Notes: generated from the sequence alone by a model not told the origin. A stretch of 64,000 nucleotides of DNA from Cryomorphaceae bacterium 1068 (GCA_027214385.1 JAPVXR010000001.1:248001-312000); one strand, 5' to 3'; shown: positions 44,598 to 53,626, counted from the stretch's first letter. Made by a program: numbers and translations.

Positions 44598-45174
44598 TTT
44601 AAAAGAAAATAGAATCATCTTGGCTTCAAAATCACCCCGTCGACACGAGTTGATGAAAGGTATGGGGATTCCCTTTGAAGTGAGAACCAAAGAGGTGAAT
44701 GAAGATTTTGACCCTGCCCTTCAAGGCGCTGAAATTCCTCTTTTCCTCGCGGAGAAAAAAGCAAATGCCTTTAAATCTGATTTAGCGAAAGACGAAATTC
44801 TGGTAACCTCCGACACGGTAGTTTGGCTGGGCAATCACGTTTTTAATAAGCCCGAAAATGTGGAAGAAGCGGTAGCTATGATTACCGAACTTTCAGGACG
44901 AACGCACGAAGTCATTACGGCGGTTTGTCTTACTACGTCAGAAAAACAAGTTGTGGTGAGTGAAACTACCAAGGTGCATTTCGGCCTGGTGGAGCATGAA
45001 GCCATTGAGTGGTATGTGAGTGAATTCAAACCTTTCGATAAAGCGGGTGCTTATGGCATCCAAGAATGGATCGGATACGTGGGGATTGAAAAAATCGAAG
45101 GTTCGTTTTACAATGTCATGGGCTTTCCCACGAGATTATTCTACAACGAGTTAAAGAAATTCATTGAGTCATGA
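44584..45174 (+). CDS. maf: Maf-like nucleotide pyrophosphatase
   Basis: 196 residues from GTG 44584. Maf proteins hydrolyse non-canonical or standard nucleoside triphosphates to monophosphates. ILASKSPRRHELMKGMGI (from residue 12) is the signature loop, VTSDTVVWLG carries the catalytic aspartate, and AGAYGIQEWIG is the second conserved motif. The start is inside the ubiA gene and the stop overlaps bshB1 by 4 nt. Confidence 0.9.
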   Translation: MNYLDLKENRIILASKSPRRHELMKGMGIPFEVRTKEVNEDFDPALQGAEIPLFLAEKKANAFKSDLAKDEILVTSDTVVWLGNHVFNKPENVEEAVAMITELSGRTHEVITAVCLTTSEKQVVVSETTKVHFGLVEHEAIEWYVSEFKPFDKAGAYGIQEWIGYVGIEKIEGSFYNVMGFPTRLFYNELKKFIES

Positions 45175-45893
45175 AACTGGACATTCTAGCCATCGCGGCT
45201 CACCCGGATGATGTGGAGTTGAGTGCTTCGGGCACTATCATCAGGTCTATCAAACAAGGAAAAAAGGTTGGTATCCTTGATCTCACCAAAGGAGAGCTGG
45301 GCACGCGTGGAACTGCTGAGTTAAGAGCTAAGGAGGCAGAAGCAGCTTCGGAAGTTATGGGGATTTCCATTCGCGAGAACGTTGGACTGCCTGATGGATT
45401 TCTGAACAATGTCAAGGAGCAGCAACTCGCTATCATTCCATTTATCAGGAAATACCGTCCCGACATTGTTTTGGCAAATGCCTTGGCCGACCGCCATCCA
45501 GACCATGGAATGGGTGCTGCATTGGCAGCCAAGTCGTGCTTCTTAAGCGGATTGAAAGCGATACCGACTCTTGATGAAAATGGAAATACCCAAGAAGCTT
45601 GGCGTCCAAGAGCGGTTTACCATTACATCCAAGATCGCTACATGCATCCCGATTTTGTAGTGGATATCTCTGCTGAGTGGGAGAAAAAGGTAGAGTCGAT
45701 TCGGGCCTTTTCCAGTCAATTCTACGTTGGGAAAGAAGACAATGAACCTGTAACCCCCATTTCGACTCCGGATTTTATGAAGTTCTTGGAGTCCCGAGCC
45801 CGTGATTTCGGTCGCTCTATCGGAGTTCAGTTTGGAGAAGGCTTTGTGGCCGATCGCACAATTGGGATATCTGATCTTTCCGACCTTCTTTAG
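45171..45893 (+). CDS. bshB1: Bacillithiol biosynthesis deacetylase BshB1
   Basis: 240 residues. It deacetylates N-acetylglucosaminyl-malate, the second step of bacillithiol, the low-molecular-weight thiol of Bacteroidota and Firmicutes. AAHPDDVELSASG (H11, D13, D14) is the LmbE/PIG-L zinc motif, DRHPDHGMGAALA carries the third ligand, and DLTKGELGTRGT is the BshB1-specific loop. Last gene of the ccm-led operon. Its final 4 nt overlap the convergent copper ATPase gene. Confidence 0.93.
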   Translation: MKLDILAIAAHPDDVELSASGTIIRSIKQGKKVGILDLTKGELGTRGTAELRAKEAEAASEVMGISIRENVGLPDGFLNNVKEQQLAIIPFIRKYRPDIVLANALADRHPDHGMGAALAAKSCFLSGLKAIPTLDENGNTQEAWRPRAVYHYIQDRYMHPDFVVDISAEWEKKVESIRAFSSQFYVGKEDNEPVTPISTPDFMKFLESRARDFGRSIGVQFGEGFVADRTIGISDLSDLL

Positions 45894-47986
45894 TCGATTT
45901 TCTTCACTTTCAATCTCAAGGAATTTCCGATGACTATGACATCCGAGAAGGCCATGGATAGTGCAGCAACCATCGGATTGAGGAGCCCTACTGCCGCAAT
46001 GGGTATGGCCAATACGTTGTAAAAGAAGGCCCAGAAGAGATTTTGCTTAATCGTTTTGTAGGTATGCTGAGAAATCTTGTAGGCATCTACCAGAGCTTTC
46101 ATCTCATCTTTACGCATGAGTACTACTCTAGCCGAATCAATGGCAAGCGATGTGGCACCTTCCGGAGAAATACCCACTTGCGCTCTTGAAAGTGCAGGGC
46201 CGTCGTTGATACCGTCACCTACCATCACCACTATTTTTTTCTCAGAAAGAGCTTCTATGTACTTCAGTTTTTCATCTGGTTTCATAGCCGCTTGATATTC
46301 GTCAATACCCAGTTTTTTTGCAACTTGGGATACCTTTTTATCTCGATCTCCTGAAAGAATTTTTGTTTCAAGACCTGCTTGTTTGAAGACTGCTACCATT
46401 TCTTTAGCACCTTCTTTAATGCTGTCTTCGATATCTAAGCGGCAAACGGTTTTTCCGTTCAACTGCAAAACGAGATCGCTTTTGGCTTCCTCATCTTTTC
46501 CGAAGAACACTTTCTCACCTTGAGCTGTCTTTCCTACCATTCCAAATCCTTTGATTTCACGAATGTCATTAATTGACTCAGATTCGACGTCGTCCATTTG
46601 ACTTACTAAGGAGCGTGCTATGGGGTGGGACGAATGGCTTTCCAATGACTTGATCAGCCCTTTGGCTCTTTCGCCAATCTCGTTATTCTTTAAGTCTACT
46701 GAGAATTCTCCTGTCGTAAGCGTTCCTGTTTTGTCGAATAGGATCACATCGGCTTTCGCAAATCGTTCCAGAGTATTTCCTCCTTTGAGGAGAACACCCA
46801 TTTTAGCTGCACGACCTATTCCGGCCACCACCGCAGTGGGAGTGGCTAGCCCCATGGCGCAAGGACATGATATAACCAGCACAGCAATGGAGTTCATGAT
46901 CGATTGAGTTAAGCCAATTTCAAAAGCGAAATAGGCGAGTAGGAAAGTCAAAGAGGCTATTCCCAGAACGGCTGGAACGAATATAGCACTGACTTTATCT
47001 CCAAGAATTTGGATGTCGGGCTGTTCGCGTCGAGCTCGTTTCACGAGTGAAATGATCTTTTCCAAAGTCGAATCCTTAGCAGTAGCCGTAGCTTCTATTC
47101 GACAATTGCCTTCTAAAATAGTAGTACCCGAAAAGAGTGAATCTCCTTTTTGCTTGATGATAACATCGCTTTCACCGGTAATTGCTGATTCATCTACTTC
47201 GATCTTACCCGAAAGGATAGTTCCATCTACGGGAACGTGATCTCCATGATTTATTTGCAACTCATCACCGATTTTTACAGCTTTCGGCTCTGTCTCGAAG
47301 AGTTTTTCTTTTCCATTAATTCGCATTACGATGCGCGCTACGGCTGATTGTAGCTTGGTTAGCTCACCTATTTGCTCAGAGGTCTTTTTGACGGCTCGAT
47401 GCTCAATGACATTACCCAAAAGGACCAGCGTAATAATCATCGCGGCTGTCTCGAAAAACATATATTGGTGAATTTCAGGCGTACCCCAATTGATAATTGT
47501 TCCAACCAGACTGTAGCAATATGCAGCACTTGATCCAATAAAGATCAGGACGTCCATATTGGCCATACCGCCCTTGATACTGCCCCAGGCAGATTTGCCG
47601 AAATGGACTATACCCAAAACAAAAACAGGTGTAGAAAGGGCAATTTGAACGATAGGATTATTAATCCACCAGTCTTGAGGCGCAAACATGTGTAAAAAGA
47701 GCGGTAAGGAAAAAGCAAGTGAAAAAATGAATTTCTTTTCGATGCTGCTCAAGCCTTTGCTCATTTTACTCTCATCGTCGCTAGCTACTGAATATCCGAG
47801 GCTTTCAATTTTCTTTATCGCCTCGATTCTGGGATGCTCATTGACTAAAGTGAAAGACACTTCTCCATCGCTAAAACTAGCGTGTGCATCTTCGAAGCCT
47901 GCTTTCTTCAAGGTCTTGGAAATTCCTGCTGCACAGTTTGAGCATGTCATTCCTTCAACTTTCAATACCACTTCCTCATTTACCAT
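45890..47986 (-). CDS. copA: Copper-translocating P-type ATPase (CopA-like)
   Basis: 698 residues from ATG 47986; a further ATG at 48007 is less likely. One heavy-metal-associated domain with GMTCSNC (C15, C18), eight helices, the CPC motif (ISCPCAMGLATPT), DKTGTLT, SHPIA and GDGINDGPAL identify a PIB-1 Cu(I) exporter. It is distinct from CcoI, which has an extra cysteine head, and probably handles cytoplasmic copper excess. A TACTTTTG (-7 type, complement of 47991-47998) lies only 5 nt upstream of the start codon, so the transcript may be leaderless. It is divergent from the tetR gene. Confidence 0.92.
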   Translation of the reverse strand: MVNEEVVLKVEGMTCSNCAAGISKTLKKAGFEDAHASFSDGEVSFTLVNEHPRIEAIKKIESLGYSVASDDESKMSKGLSSIEKKFIFSLAFSLPLFLHMFAPQDWWINNPIVQIALSTPVFVLGIVHFGKSAWGSIKGGMANMDVLIFIGSSAAYCYSLVGTIINWGTPEIHQYMFFETAAMIITLVLLGNVIEHRAVKKTSEQIGELTKLQSAVARIVMRINGKEKLFETEPKAVKIGDELQINHGDHVPVDGTILSGKIEVDESAITGESDVIIKQKGDSLFSGTTILEGNCRIEATATAKDSTLEKIISLVKRARREQPDIQILGDKVSAIFVPAVLGIASLTFLLAYFAFEIGLTQSIMNSIAVLVISCPCAMGLATPTAVVAGIGRAAKMGVLLKGGNTLERFAKADVILFDKTGTLTTGEFSVDLKNNEIGERAKGLIKSLESHSSHPIARSLVSQMDDVESESINDIREIKGFGMVGKTAQGEKVFFGKDEEAKSDLVLQLNGKTVCRLDIEDSIKEGAKEMVAVFKQAGLETKILSGDRDKKVSQVAKKLGIDEYQAAMKPDEKLKYIEALSEKKIVVMVGDGINDGPALSRAQVGISPEGATSLAIDSARVVLMRKDEMKALVDAYKISQHTYKTIKQNLFWAFFYNVLAIPIAAVGLLNPMVAALSMAFSDVIVIGNSLRLKVKKID

Positions 47987-47990
47987 ACAA

Positions 47991-47998
47991 CAAAAGTA
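47991..47998 (-). promoter_or_regulatory. -7 promoter element of the copA gene
   Basis: Read leftward the sequence is TACTTTTG, a full match to TAnnTTTG. It lies 5 nt before the copA ATG. If used, transcription would begin at or next to the start codon. No -33 TTG is present at 17-23 nt. Confidence 0.45.
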
Positions 47999-48076
47999 CG
48001 GCTTCAAACCATTCTTCTATAAAATGGCGACGAGTCAAAAATGTGTGTGATTTGAACAAAATGAAAGTTATGGTAT

Positions 48077-48101
48077 TATATTTGCGTGTAATATTCGCAA
48101 A
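48077..48101 (+). promoter_or_regulatory. tetR promoter with overlapping inverted-repeat operator
   Basis: TATATTTG (48077-48084) is a perfect -7 element, with a TTG 22 nt upstream as -33. Overlapping it, TTTGCG (48081-48086), 9 nt, CGCAAA (48096-48101) forms a perfect 6+6 inverted repeat across the expected transcription start. An operator for autorepression by the TetR protein of the next gene is the simplest reading. Confidence 0.6.
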
Positions 48102-48115
48102 AAGAACTAAACACT

Positions 48116-48799
48116 ATGCCTTCTTTTTTGACAAACGTCCGAATAGACGTCAGCGACAAGATCTTCTTGAAGGATCCTAATTCATCTGATTTGGGCAAAG
48201 ATATCCTTGAAAAGGGCCTGATTATGATTGATGATTTGGGTTTGGAGAAATTCACTTTTAAGAAGTTAGCCAGTGAAATAGGTACCACAGAGAGTGCCGT
48301 TTATCGTTATTTTGAGAACAAGCATAAGCTTCTTCATTATTATGTTTCGTGGTATTGGGGCTGGCTTGAGTACAACTTGGCCTTTGGAACGGCTAACATC
48401 GACTCGGGAAAAAAGCGACTTGAAACGGCGATAAAGATCGTTACCAGAGATTTGAATGAAGTTAAAACTGCTCCATTTGACTTGAATTGTCTTCAAAGAG
48501 TTATCATTGCTGAAGGCGCCAAGTCTTACCTTACCAAGTCAGTTGATGACGAAAACAAAGAGGGGCTGTTTATTCAATTTAAGAATCTATGCGAAAGAAT
48601 ATCTCAGATGATTTTGCAACTGGCGCCGAAATACCCATTTGCTCATTCTCTGGCTTCACTGTTCATCGAATCGCATTTGGATCAGCTTTATTTTTCAGAG
48701 CACTTACCTTCCATATGTGATTTGAATGGTAATGATAATACTCGATTTAAGTTTTACAATAATCTCATCTTTAGCTCTATAGAAAAATGGCGGGTGTAG
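48116..48799 (+). CDS. TetR/AcrR family transcriptional regulator
   Basis: 227 residues. The N-terminal helix-turn-helix is clear: GLEKFTFKKLASEIGTTESAVYRYFENKHKLLHYYV (about 42-77), with the Y-R-Y-F recognition helix end typical of TetR. The helical C-terminus would bind a ligand. Its last 13 nt overlap the ABC transporter gene, so the regulator is co-transcribed with the efflux system it presumably controls, and an inverted repeat lies over its own promoter. Confidence 0.88.
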   Translation: MPSFLTNVRIDVSDKIFLKDPNSSDLGKDILEKGLIMIDDLGLEKFTFKKLASEIGTTESAVYRYFENKHKLLHYYVSWYWGWLEYNLAFGTANIDSGKKRLETAIKIVTRDLNEVKTAPFDLNCLQRVIIAEGAKSYLTKSVDDENKEGLFIQFKNLCERISQMILQLAPKYPFAHSLASLFIESHLDQLYFSEHLPSICDLNGNDNTRFKFYNNLIFSSIEKWRV

Positions 48800-50511
48800 A
48801 ATACAGTTATAGTAAACCGGTAAAGCGGTTGGGGAGGCTTTTACGCAGTGAGCGTAAGATCATTTATTTGATCCTTTTTTATGCCCTTGTCAATGGTATC
48901 ATTGTACTGACTTTACCTTTAGGTATTCAGGCAATTCTGAATTTTATCATGGGTGGTCGAGTGACTTCCTCTTGGGTTATCCTTATAGTCATTGTGGTCT
49001 TGGGTCTTACGATTTCAGGATTGATACAGATCGCACAAATGACTTTGACTGAGCGGCTTCAACAAAGGATTTTCACCAAATCTTCTTTTGAGCTGGCAGT
49101 GCGAATTCCTAAAATTAAGGTGGAGTCATTTCAGAATAGATATGCACCTGAAATGATGAATCAATTCTTTGATACGATAAATCTTCAAAAGGGATTGGCC
49201 AAGTTGTTGGTTGATTTTCCGACTGCAACCCTTCAGGTAATATTTGGTTTAATTCTGATCTCAGTCTATCACCCTTTTTTCCTTTTCTTTTCGTTAATCA
49301 TTGTTTTTCTGCTCTGGCTACTTTTCCGTTACACAGGCCCTCAAGGTGTGATCACCTCTTTGAAAGAGTCATCACATAAGTATGAAGTGGCACACTGGCT
49401 CGAAGAAGTGGCCAGAACTATGGGCACCTTTAAGTTGGCGGGGATAACGGATTTACCCTTACTAAAAGTGGATAAGCTAATTATGGGTTATCTATACTTT
49501 CGAAGAAAGCACTTTGGCATCTTAATAACTCAGTACAAAACGATGATCGCCTTTAAGGTGATTACCACTGGTGCACTCTTAATTATGGGAAGTATACTTC
49601 TCATAGATAACCAAATCAGCCTTGGTCAGTTTGTAGCAGCAGAGATCATTATCATTTTGATTATGAACTCGATCGAGAAGCTTATCGTTGGCCTAGAGTC
49701 TGTTTATGACGTATTGACTTCCGTCGAAAAACTAGGTGCACTTACTGATATGCCGTTGGAAGAAGACAAAGTGAAGAACCCCTCTAACTTGACAAATTGT
49801 GAGGCTTTTGCGGTAAATGTGGAGAGTCTTCAATTTCATTATCCCGGAACCGAACGCTCAGTTATTGATAAAGTCTCGTTTGAAATTAAACAAGGAGAAA
49901 AGTTGGTGTTGGCTGGGAAAGCCGGCTCAGGGAAGACCACACTACTTCAGCTACTCACGGGTATCTATGAAGATTACCAAGGACGAATTACATATAATGG
50001 TGTTCCTCTCTCTGCTTTATGTCACGATGATTTGAGGTTGCAAATAGGTGATAATATTTGGCAAGAAACCATTTTCAAAGGATCAGTACGTGAGAACATA
50101 ACGCTTGGTAAATCAGGCGTTTCAGATGACATGGTGATGGAAGCACTCGAAGCTGTCAGTGCGATCGATAGCCTCAATATGTTGGAGGAAGGTCTCAATA
50201 CACTGCTCTTTCCTGAGGGTGTTAAAATTCCGAGGTCTCTGAGTAAAAAGATCATTTTAGCCAGAAGTATGGTATCGCAGCCCAAGCTTTTGCTGATGGA
50301 AATGGAAACAGACTTTATGACAAATGCGGAACGTAAAAAATTCTATGACTATTTGCTATCAAAGCCGTGGACTCTTTTCGCGGTGAGCGACGAAAGTGAG
50401 TTTATTCAAAAAGCAGATCGGATGATGTTTTTGGATAAAGGAGCAATTAGCTTCGAAGGAAAATTTGATGAATTTAAAAACTCTGGCTATGCTGAATTTA
50501 TCAGAGAATAG
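48787..50511 (+). CDS. ABC exporter-type membrane-ATPase fusion with degenerate ATPase
   Basis: 574 residues. Six-helix exporter domain (about 25-310), then an ATP-binding domain (345-574). Walker A is intact (GKAGSGKTT, residues 377-385) and the Q-loop region reads NIWQETIFKGSVRENI. The LSGGQ signature is replaced by VKIPRSLSKK (479-488), Walker B D-E is replaced by E505-M506 (LLLMEMETD), and the H-loop histidine by D535 (FAVSDESE). The frame is open throughout, so this is not decay by frameshift. It resembles the HlyB family without a peptidase domain and lies in a tetR-ABC-hlyD-tolC operon, which argues for a tripartite export system for an unknown substrate. Confidence 0.8.
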   Translation: MAGVEYSYSKPVKRLGRLLRSERKIIYLILFYALVNGIIVLTLPLGIQAILNFIMGGRVTSSWVILIVIVVLGLTISGLIQIAQMTLTERLQQRIFTKSSFELAVRIPKIKVESFQNRYAPEMMNQFFDTINLQKGLAKLLVDFPTATLQVIFGLILISVYHPFFLFFSLIIVFLLWLLFRYTGPQGVITSLKESSHKYEVAHWLEEVARTMGTFKLAGITDLPLLKVDKLIMGYLYFRRKHFGILITQYKTMIAFKVITTGALLIMGSILLIDNQISLGQFVAAEIIIILIMNSIEKLIVGLESVYDVLTSVEKLGALTDMPLEEDKVKNPSNLTNCEAFAVNVESLQFHYPGTERSVIDKVSFEIKQGEKLVLAGKAGSGKTTLLQLLTGIYEDYQGRITYNGVPLSALCHDDLRLQIGDNIWQETIFKGSVRENITLGKSGVSDDMVMEALEAVSAIDSLNMLEEGLNTLLFPEGVKIPRSLSKKIILARSMVSQPKLLLMEMETDFMTNAERKKFYDYLLSKPWTLFAVSDESEFIQKADRMMFLDKGAISFEGKFDEFKNSGYAEFIRE

Positions 50512-51862
50512 AATTGACGAGTCAAAATATAGAGATGGTTTCTCAAGCTTGATGGCTGTTGCTGACAGGGATAAGCCGATAAAAAAGCTGAGGATATTTC
50601 TCTATGTCACCTTGGGTCTAATCGTTTTTCTCTTTCTGCCTTGGACACAGAACGTTCGAGCTCCCGGAAGTCTGACTACGTTATATCCTGAGCAACGACC
50701 TCAAACGGTTCAAAACGTAATACCCGGAAGAATCGAAAAATGGTACGTGCGAGAAGGGACCTTCGTGAACCCCGGCGATACCATCGTTCGTATTTCTGAG
50801 GTAAAGGATAGCTATTTCGATCCTCGCCTCCTTGAGCGAACAGAAACTCAAATTAGCAGCAAGCAAAGTGCCGCTGTCAACTATGCTGAAAAAGCGGAAG
50901 CCCTTTCTGATCAAATTAGTGCACTAACGAAAGCTAGAGTCAATAAGCTTGCACAAGCCAGAAATAAGTTGATTCAGGCCGATTTAAAGGTGACTTCGGA
51001 TAGTATTGATTATCAGGCAGCTCAACTCGATTATAAAATTGCCAAGCAACGACTTGATCGGATGGAGGAGCTGTTTGAGCAGGGGTTGAAGTCTTTAACT
51101 GATTTGGAGAGCCGGCGCCTGAAGGTACAGGAAGCCCAAGCCAAAAATATCAGTGCAGAGAATAAACTGCTCTCCTCCAGGAATGAGCTGATCAATGCGG
51201 AGATTGAAGTAGATGCGATTGATAATGATTATGCCGAAAAGCTAAGCAAAGCGAAGTCAGATCGAAATTCGGCTCTATCTACCTTTTATGATACACAAGC
51301 GGAGGTGGCAAAAATGGAAAACCAGCTTTCCAATTATGAGGTAAGGCAGAGCAACTACTTTATTACTGCCCCGCAGTCGGGTTATGTAACCAAGACCATT
51401 TCACAAGGGATAGGAGAGACCATTAAAGAAGGAGCAGAAATAGTGAGCATTATGCCCGCTACTTATGATTTTGCCGTGGCGATGTACATCGATCCGGTTG
51501 ACTTTCCGCTTTTACATATAGGAAATGATGTGAGATTGATGTTTGACGGATGGCCCGCCATTGTTTTTTCAGGATGGCCTCAGCTTAGCAACGGAACTTT
51601 CGGGGGTGAAATTCTTGCCATTGACAACTTTATATCACCCAATGGTAAGTACCGAATTCTAGTAACTCCCGATGAGGAAGAAGTTCCTTGGCCTGAGGAT
51701 TTGCGTGTTGGAACAGGTGCAGATGGTATATTACTTTTTAAAGATGTTCCACTTTGGTACGAACTATGGCGACAACTCAACGGTTTCCCTCCTGACTATT
51801 ACATGAACATGAATGGGGAGGATCCGAAAGCAAAAGCAAAAAAAGAGCAATGGGGAGAGTAG
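50468..51862 (+). CDS. HlyD-family membrane fusion (adaptor) protein
   Basis: 464 residues from ATG 50468, which has GAAGGA 7-12 nt upstream within the ABC gene; ATG 50489 is an alternative. One helix (IFLYVTLGLIVFLFLPWTQNV) anchors it; RAPGSLTTLYP...IPGRIEKWYVREGTFVNPGDTIVRI is the first half of a biotinyl-lipoyl domain, residues 115-290 form a long coiled-coil hairpin (many K/A/L/E heptads), and FITAPQSGYVTKTISQGIGE completes the lipoyl domain. It would bridge the ABC exporter to TolC across the periplasm. It overlaps both neighbours. Confidence 0.9.
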   Translation: MNLKTLAMLNLSENRIDESKYRDGFSSLMAVADRDKPIKKLRIFLYVTLGLIVFLFLPWTQNVRAPGSLTTLYPEQRPQTVQNVIPGRIEKWYVREGTFVNPGDTIVRISEVKDSYFDPRLLERTETQISSKQSAAVNYAEKAEALSDQISALTKARVNKLAQARNKLIQADLKVTSDSIDYQAAQLDYKIAKQRLDRMEELFEQGLKSLTDLESRRLKVQEAQAKNISAENKLLSSRNELINAEIEVDAIDNDYAEKLSKAKSDRNSALSTFYDTQAEVAKMENQLSNYEVRQSNYFITAPQSGYVTKTISQGIGETIKEGAEIVSIMPATYDFAVAMYIDPVDFPLLHIGNDVRLMFDGWPAIVFSGWPQLSNGTFGGEILAIDNFISPNGKYRILVTPDEEEVPWPEDLRVGTGADGILLFKDVPLWYELWRQLNGFPPDYYMNMNGEDPKAKAKKEQWGE

Positions 51863-53328
51863 TTTTCTTTTTCTTATTGTTTTGTGGACTTATGGCTCGC
51901 AGCCAGAATCCTGTACCCGATAGTTTGATGGTCCAGATGGACGACTACGAGTACGTTCAGCCGCCTGATACAATGCTGGCTATGCTTACAGACTCTATTC
52001 TCGATTACGAGGAGTTCATCTATTGGGTGCGAATAAATCACCCCGTGGCAGAGATCGCCGATCTAGAAGTGGAATTGGCGCGCGGGGAGTTGCGCATGTC
52101 CAGAGGAGGATTTGATCCATTGCTTTACGGAAATTACCGTACCAAAGACTTCAAGGACACCGAATATTACGATGCCCTCCAAGCTGGAATCGAAATTCCC
52201 ACTTGGATGGGTATATCATTACAGGCAGGGTATGAAGATAATCAAGGTGCATTCTTGAATCCTGAAGCCACTGTGCCACAAAGTGGTTTGATCAATGCGG
52301 GAATCTCGGCTCAATTGGGTGCGGGTTTGTTGATGGATGACAGGAGAGCCGCCTTGCGTCAAGCGCAAATAGGCCTGGAGGCAGGAGAAAACCAAAGGCA
52401 GATTATATCCAATCAGCTTTATTTTGAGGCCACCTCTGCTTATTTTAACTGGTCGTTTGCGAGTCGATCGCTAACGGTTGCTGAAGAGGCCCTTGAACTG
52501 GCAAACGTCAGATACCTTGGCGTGAAGGAGAGCTACTTCTTGGGAGATGTGCCTGCTATAGATACTGTCGAAGCTTACACTCAAGTATTGACTCGATTGT
52601 TCAATTTACGAGAGTCACAGAATTATTACATTGAATCCATCAACTTGGCTTCAGCATATATTTGGAGCGATGATGGAAATCCTGTTTCGTTACCCCCGTT
52701 TGTAAGGCCTATTTGGGCCGGAGATTTATCCTCTGACGGAATTTTTGTCCCTATTTCAATTGATATCACTCACCCCGAGTTACTTAAACTTTTGTTTAAA
52801 GGACAAACGCTGGATATAGACCGAAGGCTCGCTTCTCAATACATCCTTCCCAAGATCGAATTAAAGTATAATTTCCTAACGGAGAATGTACTTCCAGCGC
52901 CACCAAATGAGTTTTTTCAGAACAATGCGTTCTTTCAAGAGAATTACAATTTTGGTGCTAAAGTATCATTCCCCATTTTCGTAAGAGAAGCAAGGGGAAA
53001 GTTGGGAATGACCAAAGTGAAAATTGATATGGTTGAGCGTGAAGTAGAGAACAAGCGTGCTCAACTCGATGCCAAACTGGCCTCCACCTTGGTGAAACTT
53101 GAAAACTTGCGTGAACAGATAAATATCTTCGAGCAGAATGTTGAGTTGTTTCAAGTTCTCTTGAATGGAGAGCGAGAGCTTTTCCGAATAGGGGAGAGTA
53201 GCCTGTTTTTGATCAATGCGCGGGAAACGAAGTTGATTGAATCAAGGGTTAAGTACTACGAACTCATGGCTAAGGAGAAAATACTTCTTTCTGAGGTTAG
53301 AACTATCGGAGGGTTGGGATTTCCTTAG
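51850..53328 (+). CDS. TolC-family outer-membrane channel
   Basis: 492 residues with a signal peptide (FFFLLFCGLMARSQ). The long alpha-helical hairpins expected of TolC are visible (RAALRQAQIGLEAGENQRQIISNQLYFEATSAYFNW and KVKIDMVEREVENKRAQLDAKLASTLVKLENLREQINIFEQNV), with beta-strand segments such as LYGNYRTKDF between. It forms the outer-membrane exit duct for the exporter encoded just upstream. It overlaps the adaptor gene by 13 nt and is the last gene before tRNA-His. Confidence 0.9.
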   Translation: MGRVVFFFLLFCGLMARSQNPVPDSLMVQMDDYEYVQPPDTMLAMLTDSILDYEEFIYWVRINHPVAEIADLEVELARGELRMSRGGFDPLLYGNYRTKDFKDTEYYDALQAGIEIPTWMGISLQAGYEDNQGAFLNPEATVPQSGLINAGISAQLGAGLLMDDRRAALRQAQIGLEAGENQRQIISNQLYFEATSAYFNWSFASRSLTVAEEALELANVRYLGVKESYFLGDVPAIDTVEAYTQVLTRLFNLRESQNYYIESINLASAYIWSDDGNPVSLPPFVRPIWAGDLSSDGIFVPISIDITHPELLKLLFKGQTLDIDRRLASQYILPKIELKYNFLTENVLPAPPNEFFQNNAFFQENYNFGAKVSFPIFVREARGKLGMTKVKIDMVEREVENKRAQLDAKLASTLVKLENLREQINIFEQNVELFQVLLNGERELFRIGESSLFLINARETKLIESRVKYYELMAKEKILLSEVRTIGGLGFP

Positions 53329-53369
53329 AATAAAATGATCTTAAGTTTTTCTCAAGAGCGGAAATTAGT

Positions 53370-53377
53370 TATTTTTG
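53370..53377 (+). promoter_or_regulatory. -7 promoter element for tRNA-His
   Basis: TATTTTTG matches TAnnTTTG fully. It ends 16 nt before the tRNA 5' end, giving an expected start about 53384. Confidence 0.6.
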
Positions 53378-53393
53378 CGCCCTATTACACACG

Positions 53394-53467
53394 GTGGTTG
53401 TAGTTCAGTTGGTTAGAACGCCTGATTGTGGTTCAGGAGGTCGTGGGTTCAAATCCCATCTTCCACC
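53394..53467 (+). tRNA. tRNA-His (anticodon GTG)
   Basis: Cloverleaf: acceptor GTGGTTG / CTTCCAC, D arm GTTC...GAAC, anticodon stem CCTGA / TCAGG around TTGTGGT (anticodon GTG), T arm GTGGG-TTCAAAT-CCCAT. A G precedes position 1 (53393), the G-1 that marks histidine tRNAs, opposite C73. Two T-T mismatches sit in the acceptor stem. A full CCA end is not encoded. Confidence 0.93.
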
Positions 53468-53476
53468 CAAAAATTA

Positions 53477-53504
53477 AAAAAGCCGCACGAGAGTGCGGCT
53501 TTTT
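53477..53504 (+). terminator. Terminator after tRNA-His
   Basis: Five A, GCCGCAC, GAGA loop, GTGCGGC, five T: a compact hairpin 10 nt past the tRNA end. It isolates the tRNA transcript from the next stretch. Confidence 0.9.
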
Positions 53505-53626
53505 CATACCCGAAACTTTTTCAACCTCAGATACTTCAGCATCCTAGAAGTCTTGCGGGAGGTGTCGCAATCTTTTTTGTGGTCACAGCTTTTCCTTTTC
53601 AGGACTCCTGTTTTTGTCCAATAATG

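Noticed and set aside
48787-50511. Treating the ABC transporter gene as a pseudogene
   Set aside because: The frame is full length with overlaps to both neighbours, Walker A is intact, and the changes are specific to catalytic motifs rather than random damage.
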